Shown piece after piece: positions 60,670 through 64,000 of a stretch of DNA of 64,000 nt. Location: the NCBI GenBank assembly GCA_963921355.3, contig OZ001190.1:744001-808000 (forward strand), written 5' to 3'. The notes under the pieces are model-generated. The model searched no databases and had not been told where the DNA came from. It worked only from the letters and a program-made list of their open reading frames with translations. The translations under genes were made by a program, and so were the position numbers. Origin of the DNA: CAWUEZ02 sp963921355 (GTDB lineage: Bacteria > Pseudomonadota > Alphaproteobacteria > Thalassobaculales > Thalassobaculaceae). How positions within the stretch are numbered: the stretch's first letter is position 1; every line of letters begins with the position of its first letter.

Positions 60670-62742
60670 ATGGGAGCAGACACCGGCGCGAACGGCAAAG
60701 GATCGGCGGGCAGAGAACCAGGCGGCGCGACCCGATGCGCCGCAATTCTCGGACCGTATCAATCCGGTAAGACCAGCCTGTTCGAAGCTCTGCTGCAAGC
60801 GACTGGCGCGGTCGAGCGCAAGGGCACAGTCAAGGACGGCAACACGGTCGGCGACACCGCGCCTGAAGCGCGCGATCGAGGCGCCAGCACCGAACCGTCC
60901 ATCGGTCACGGAACGTATCTTGGCGATGAGTGGACGTTCATCGACACGCCCGGGGGGATCGAGTTTTCGCTGGACGCGCGCCATGCGGCGATGATCGCCG
61001 ACGTCGCGATCGTCGTTGTCGAGCCCGAAATGGCCAAGGCCGCGGCGGCCGGCCCCATTCTGAAATTCCTCGACGACCACGACATTCCGCACGCCGTCCT
61101 GATCAACAAGATGGACCAGGCCGGCGAGCGGGTGCGCGACCTGCTGTCGACCCTTCAGGGCTTTTCCGCCCGCCCATTGGCGCTCCGGCAGGTTCCGATC
61201 CGCGACGACGAACAGGTCACCGGCTACGTCGATCTGGTCAGCGAGCGTGCCTACCAGTATCGCGAGGGCGAGCCGTCAGCGTTGATCGAGTTGCCGAGTT
61301 CCGTCGCCGACCGCGAAGCCGAAGCCCGAGCGGAGCTGCTGGAGACGCTCGCCGATTTCGATGACGCGTTGCTCGAGCAACTGCTTGAGGAGATCGATCC
61401 GGACAAGAAGGACGTTTACGCCCACCTGAGCGACACGCTGCGGGCGGATCTGCTGGTCCCGGTGCTGCTCGGCGCGGGTGAGCACGATCACGGCATCCAG
61501 CGATTGCTCAAGTTTCTGCGCCATGAGACGCCGGATCATGCGGCGACCGTTGAGCGGCGGGGTATCGATGTCCGGGACGAGGCTATGGCCCAGGTCTTCC
61601 GAACCGTGCACGCCCCGCATATGGGCAAGCTGTCCCATGTCCGGGTGTGGCGCGGCACCGTCAAGGACGGCGAAATGCTCAACGGAGCGAAGGTGTCGGG
61701 GATCTATCAGGTCACCGGCGCCAAGCTCGACAAGGCCGGACAGGCCAAGGCCGGAGATGTGGTGGCCTTCGGGCGGATGGACCCGATCCTGACCGGCGAT
61801 GTGCTGACGGCGGAGGGGGGGCTGCCCGATGAGGGCCTGTCCTGGCCGGAAGTCCCGCAGCCAGTCTACGCCCGCGCGCTGCAGGTGGCGGAACGCAACG
61901 ACGAGGTCAAGCTCTCCGGGGCGCTGACCAAACTCGCCGAAGAAGATCCGTCCCTGCTGGTCAAACACGATCAGGAACTGGGGGAACTGACGCTCTGGGG
62001 GCAGGGCGACACCCATCTCCGGGTCGTTGCCGACCGCCTGCGCAACCGCTTCAAACTCGATGTCGAACTGTCCGAACCGTCGGTGGCGTATCGCGAGACC
62101 ATTCGCCAGCGCGTCGACGAGCACTCGCGCCACAAGAAGCAGTCCGGCGGTCACGGCCAGTTCGCCGACATCCGGATCACGGTGGAGCCGCTGTCGCGCG
62201 GGCAGGGCTTTGAGTTTGCCGAGACCGTCGTCGGCGGAGCGGTGCCGCGGAACTACATTCCGGCGGTCGAAGAAGGGTGTCGGGAGGGCTGCAAGCGGGG
62301 TCCGCTCGGGTTCCCAGTGGTCGACGTCAAGGTCACCCTGACTGACGGCCAGCACCATTCGGTCGACAGCTCGGACATGGCCTTCAAGATCGCCGCCCGC
62401 TCAGGGTTGAGCGAGGCGCTGTCCAAGGCGGGCCCCGTCCTGCTCGAGCCGATCCATCAGGTTGCGATTGCCGTACCGTCCGAAGTGACCAACCGGGTCC
62501 ACGGCATCCTGTCGAGCCGCCGCGGCCAGATCCTCGGCTTCGATGCCAAGGAGAGCTGGCCCGGCTGGGATGAGGTGACGGCGTATCTGCCGGAGGCGGA
62601 GATGCACAACCTGATCCAGGAACTGCGCGCCCAGAGCCAGGGCATGGCGTTCTATACGTGGCACTTCGACCACCTGGCGGAACTCACCGGCCGCCTGGCG
62701 GACAAGGTGGTCGAACACCGCGAGACGGCGGGAGCGAAGTAA
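60670..62742 (+). CDS. Elongation factor G-like GTPase
   Basis: 690 residues from ATG 60670 with GGGAGG eight bases upstream. GTPase motifs are LGPYQSGKTSLFEALL, FIDTPGGIEF and INKMDQ. Domains II-V follow: RVWRGTVKDGEMLNG, then QSGGHGQFADIRITVEPL, and the C-terminal AAVPSEV-like IAVPSEVTNRVHGILSSRRG. It is a paralogue of EF-G of the FusA-like group, shorter than true FusA, and is not next to rpsL-rpsG-tuf. Its role is unsettled; the name should not imply main translocase activity. Confidence 0.88.
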   Translation: MGADTGANGKGSAGREPGGATRCAAILGPYQSGKTSLFEALLQATGAVERKGTVKDGNTVGDTAPEARDRGASTEPSIGHGTYLGDEWTFIDTPGGIEFSLDARHAAMIADVAIVVVEPEMAKAAAAGPILKFLDDHDIPHAVLINKMDQAGERVRDLLSTLQGFSARPLALRQVPIRDDEQVTGYVDLVSERAYQYREGEPSALIELPSSVADREAEARAELLETLADFDDALLEQLLEEIDPDKKDVYAHLSDTLRADLLVPVLLGAGEHDHGIQRLLKFLRHETPDHAATVERRGIDVRDEAMAQVFRTVHAPHMGKLSHVRVWRGTVKDGEMLNGAKVSGIYQVTGAKLDKAGQAKAGDVVAFGRMDPILTGDVLTAEGGLPDEGLSWPEVPQPVYARALQVAERNDEVKLSGALTKLAEEDPSLLVKHDQELGELTLWGQGDTHLRVVADRLRNRFKLDVELSEPSVAYRETIRQRVDEHSRHKKQSGGHGQFADIRITVEPLSRGQGFEFAETVVGGAVPRNYIPAVEEGCREGCKRGPLGFPVVDVKVTLTDGQHHSVDSSDMAFKIAARSGLSEALSKAGPVLLEPIHQVAIAVPSEVTNRVHGILSSRRGQILGFDAKESWPGWDEVTAYLPEAEMHNLIQELRAQSQGMAFYTWHFDHLAELTGRLADKVVEHRETAGAK

Positions 62743-62762
62743 GCCGGCCCGCCCGGCACACC

Positions 62763-63090
62763 GAGGTCCCGGTCTCGGCCTGACGGCCGAACCGGGATGA
62801 CGGGTGTGTGGAAGTTTCCAGCGTCATCCCGGGGGGCACAGCGACGCCCGGGACCTCGCAGCGTTCGTGCCGACCGGGCTCCCGGTCTCGGCCTGAAGGG
62901 CGAACCGGGATGACGGGTGTGTGGAGGTTTCCAGCGTCATCCCGGGGGGCACAGCGACGCCCGTGACCTCGCGACGGACGGACACCGAAGGTCCCGGTCT
63001 CCGCCTTACGGCGGAACCGGGATGACGGTGTTTGCAGGGCTGCGCTGCTAAAACGTCATCCCGGGGGAGCGTAGCGACGCCCGGGACCCA
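62763..63090. repeat. Three tandem palindromic repeat units
   Basis: Units of about 95-105 bases at 62763-62858, 62878-62971 and 62987-63090. Each begins near GTCCCGGTCTCGGCC, has CCGGGATGACG in the middle-left and CGTCATCCCGG in the middle-right, and ends in CGACGCCCGGGACC. The arms pair with each other, so each unit could form a long hairpin. The units are about 85-95 percent alike by eye. They occupy most of the 365-base gap after the EF-G-like gene. Confidence 0.85.
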
Positions 63091-63107
63091 GCTGTCGGAT
63101 CTGCGTT

Positions 63108-63563
63108 CTAGACCAGGTGCTGGCGGACGATGCCCGAGGCTTTGGAGAAATCCATCCGGCCCGGATAGCGCTGCTTCAGCGTCGCCATGATCCGACCCAT
63201 GTCCTTGAGATCATTCGCGCCGATCTCGCGGATCGTGGCATCGATCGTCGTCATCAGATCGCTGCCTTCGAGCTGGCTCGGCATGAACCGGCGGATGATG
63301 TCGATCTCCTCCTGCTCCTGAGTGGCGAGTTCGCAGCGACCGCCTTCCTCATAGAGTCGGATCGACTCCTGCCGCTGCTTGACCATCGTGGCCAGCATCG
63401 ACAGCACTTCATCGTCGGCTATACCGTCGGTGTTGCCTTTATCGCGCGCGGCGATATCGCGGTCCTTGAGGGCCGCGGTGATCAGTCGAACGGTCGCCAC
63501 CGCCCGCGCGTCCTTGGCGAGCATGGCGTCCTTCAACGCTGTCTTGAGCTGTTCGCGCAACAT
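63108..63563 (-). CDS. GatB/YqeY domain-containing protein
   Basis: 151 residues, start at 63563 with GGGGAG seven bases upstream. MLREQLKTALKDAMLAKDAR, IDIIRRFMPSQLEGSD and the C-terminal LKQRYPGRMDFSKASGIVRQ match YqeY, which resembles the tail domain of GatB and may bind tRNA. It is divergent from carA across 333 bases, a common alphaproteobacterial arrangement. Confidence 0.9.
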   Translation of the reverse strand: MLREQLKTALKDAMLAKDARAVATVRLITAALKDRDIAARDKGNTDGIADDEVLSMLATMVKQRQESIRLYEEGGRCELATQEQEEIDIIRRFMPSQLEGSDLMTTIDATIREIGANDLKDMGRIMATLKQRYPGRMDFSKASGIVRQHLV

Positions 63564-63767
63564 TCAGTTTCTCCCCAGAAACCGATAAATCCGTAACCGC
63601 CTGACAGCGGCGCCAGCTTCGTCGCCCGTCCCCGTCGGGCTCGTCGGCCGGCTGGTGCCACCGCCGAGCTTGGAGGGCGGACCATAGACGATCCGAATGC
63701 AGGGTGCAATGACTCCCGAGAATCGCCAAGATATTGAATTCAAACAGTTTCTTTAAGGACAAGTTGC

Positions 63768-63796
63768 TTGACGATGTCCCCATCCTCGCGTATCAA
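63768..63796 (+). promoter_or_regulatory. Sigma-70-type promoter upstream of carA
   Basis: TTGACG (63768) and TATCAA (63791) are separated by 17 bases, a good housekeeping-type promoter for this GC range. Transcription would start near 63,803, about 95 bases before carA. The rest of the 333-base gap holds an AT-rich run at 63,730-63,765 and nothing else recognised. Confidence 0.55.
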
Positions 63797-63830
63797 CCCG
63801 CCAATTTACCTATCGTAAGCTCCTTTGCGT

Positions 63831-63848
63831 GCGCCGAAAACTCGGCGC
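63831..63848 (+). promoter_or_regulatory. Leader hairpin before carA
   Basis: GCGCCGA-AAAC-TCGGCGC, a 7-bp stem followed by GTCTTTCG, within the predicted leader. It could act as an attenuator or a weak terminator. Confidence 0.4.
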
Positions 63849-63896
63849 GTCTTTCGCCTGCGGGCTCTACGGACGACCCGGCCATCGGAGATGCCC

Positions 63897-64000
63897 ATGC
63901 CCGACCCCGCCGCGACCGCCGAAACCGACACCGAGATTCCGGCGGGAGCGACCGCCGTTCTGGTCCTGGCCGACGGAACGGCGATTTTCGGACGCGGCTT
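63897..64000 (+). CDS. carA: Carbamoyl-phosphate synthase small subunit, N-terminal part (cut by window end)
   Basis: 34 codons are visible. ATAVLVLADGTAIFGRGF matches the CarA N-terminus, which leads into the glutaminase subunit that supplies ammonia for carbamoyl phosphate (arginine and pyrimidine synthesis). The ATG at 63897 has GGAG six bases upstream; the ATG at 63891 is too close to it. The divergent YqeY gene supports the call. Confidence 0.85.
   Translation, partial: MPDPAATAETDTEIPAGATAVLVLADGTAIFGRG

Noticed and set aside
62763..63090. CRISPR array from three repeated blocks
   Set aside because: Units are long and palindromic, with repeated rather than unique intervening sequence, and no cas genes are nearby.

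Overview
This is a high-GC alphaproteobacterial chromosome segment, most likely from a Rhodospirillales-type organism. The inference rests on gene content: a RegB/RegA redox pair, petABC, the ychF-pth-rplY-prs block, yqeY next to carA, a UbiK-like protein, a phasin, and a large RTX protein beside heptose genes. No rRNA, tRNA or CRISPR array was seen. Both edges cut genes: recQ (3' end only) on the left and carA (5' end only) on the right.

Layout. 1-13.7 kb: recQ, a feruloyl-CoA synthase-like ligase, an SLC13-type and an EamA transporter, a DapA-family lyase, and a SenC/SCO protein. Then come cobalamin genes (cobK-like, a CobC-like phosphatase, cobS, cobT), regB-regA and a degenerate EAL protein. 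14.0-25.7 kb: one giant RTX gene of about 3,900 codons, broken into three frames. 25.9-28.0 kb: gmhA-hldE for LPS heptose. 28.0-31.7 kb: palindromic repeats, a possible 29-residue membrane peptide, the 3' stub of mmcB, and a small integrative element (integrase, XRE regulator, small ORFs, short repeats). The far side of the element joins a DUF455 gene that has lost its normal C-terminus. 32.5-47.8 kb: an M20 peptidase, a pentapeptide-repeat protein, trmL, petABC (cytochrome bc1), mtnP, a TPR protein, a TetR gene with palindromic operators, a dienelactone hydrolase, ychF, pth, rplY, prs, a TetR/COQ9-like protein, and proC with a YbjN protein. 48.1-64 kb: ubiK, hldD-lgt-midA-pgeF, an M24 protein, a lipoprotein, a phasin, csaA, a chemoreceptor split by an in-frame amber codon, a secreted protein, an aspartate aminotransferase, an EF-G-like GTPase, a tandem palindromic repeat, a YqeY protein and carA.

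How the genes fit together. gmhA, hldE and hldD supply ADP-heptose for LPS. lgt, midA and pgeF form a tightly packed run after hldD. RegB keeps the H-box histidine and a cysteine 40 residues later, as in redox-sensing RegB, and it lies near a SenC/SCO gene and the bc1 genes. The cob genes cover late corrin and nucleotide-loop steps.

Reading-frame quality is a theme. At least four breaks in the RTX gene, one in the integrase at a G run and one amber codon in a chemoreceptor occur in otherwise intact genes. Some may be consensus errors at homopolymers or repeats rather than real decay, so read-level checking should precede biological interpretation.
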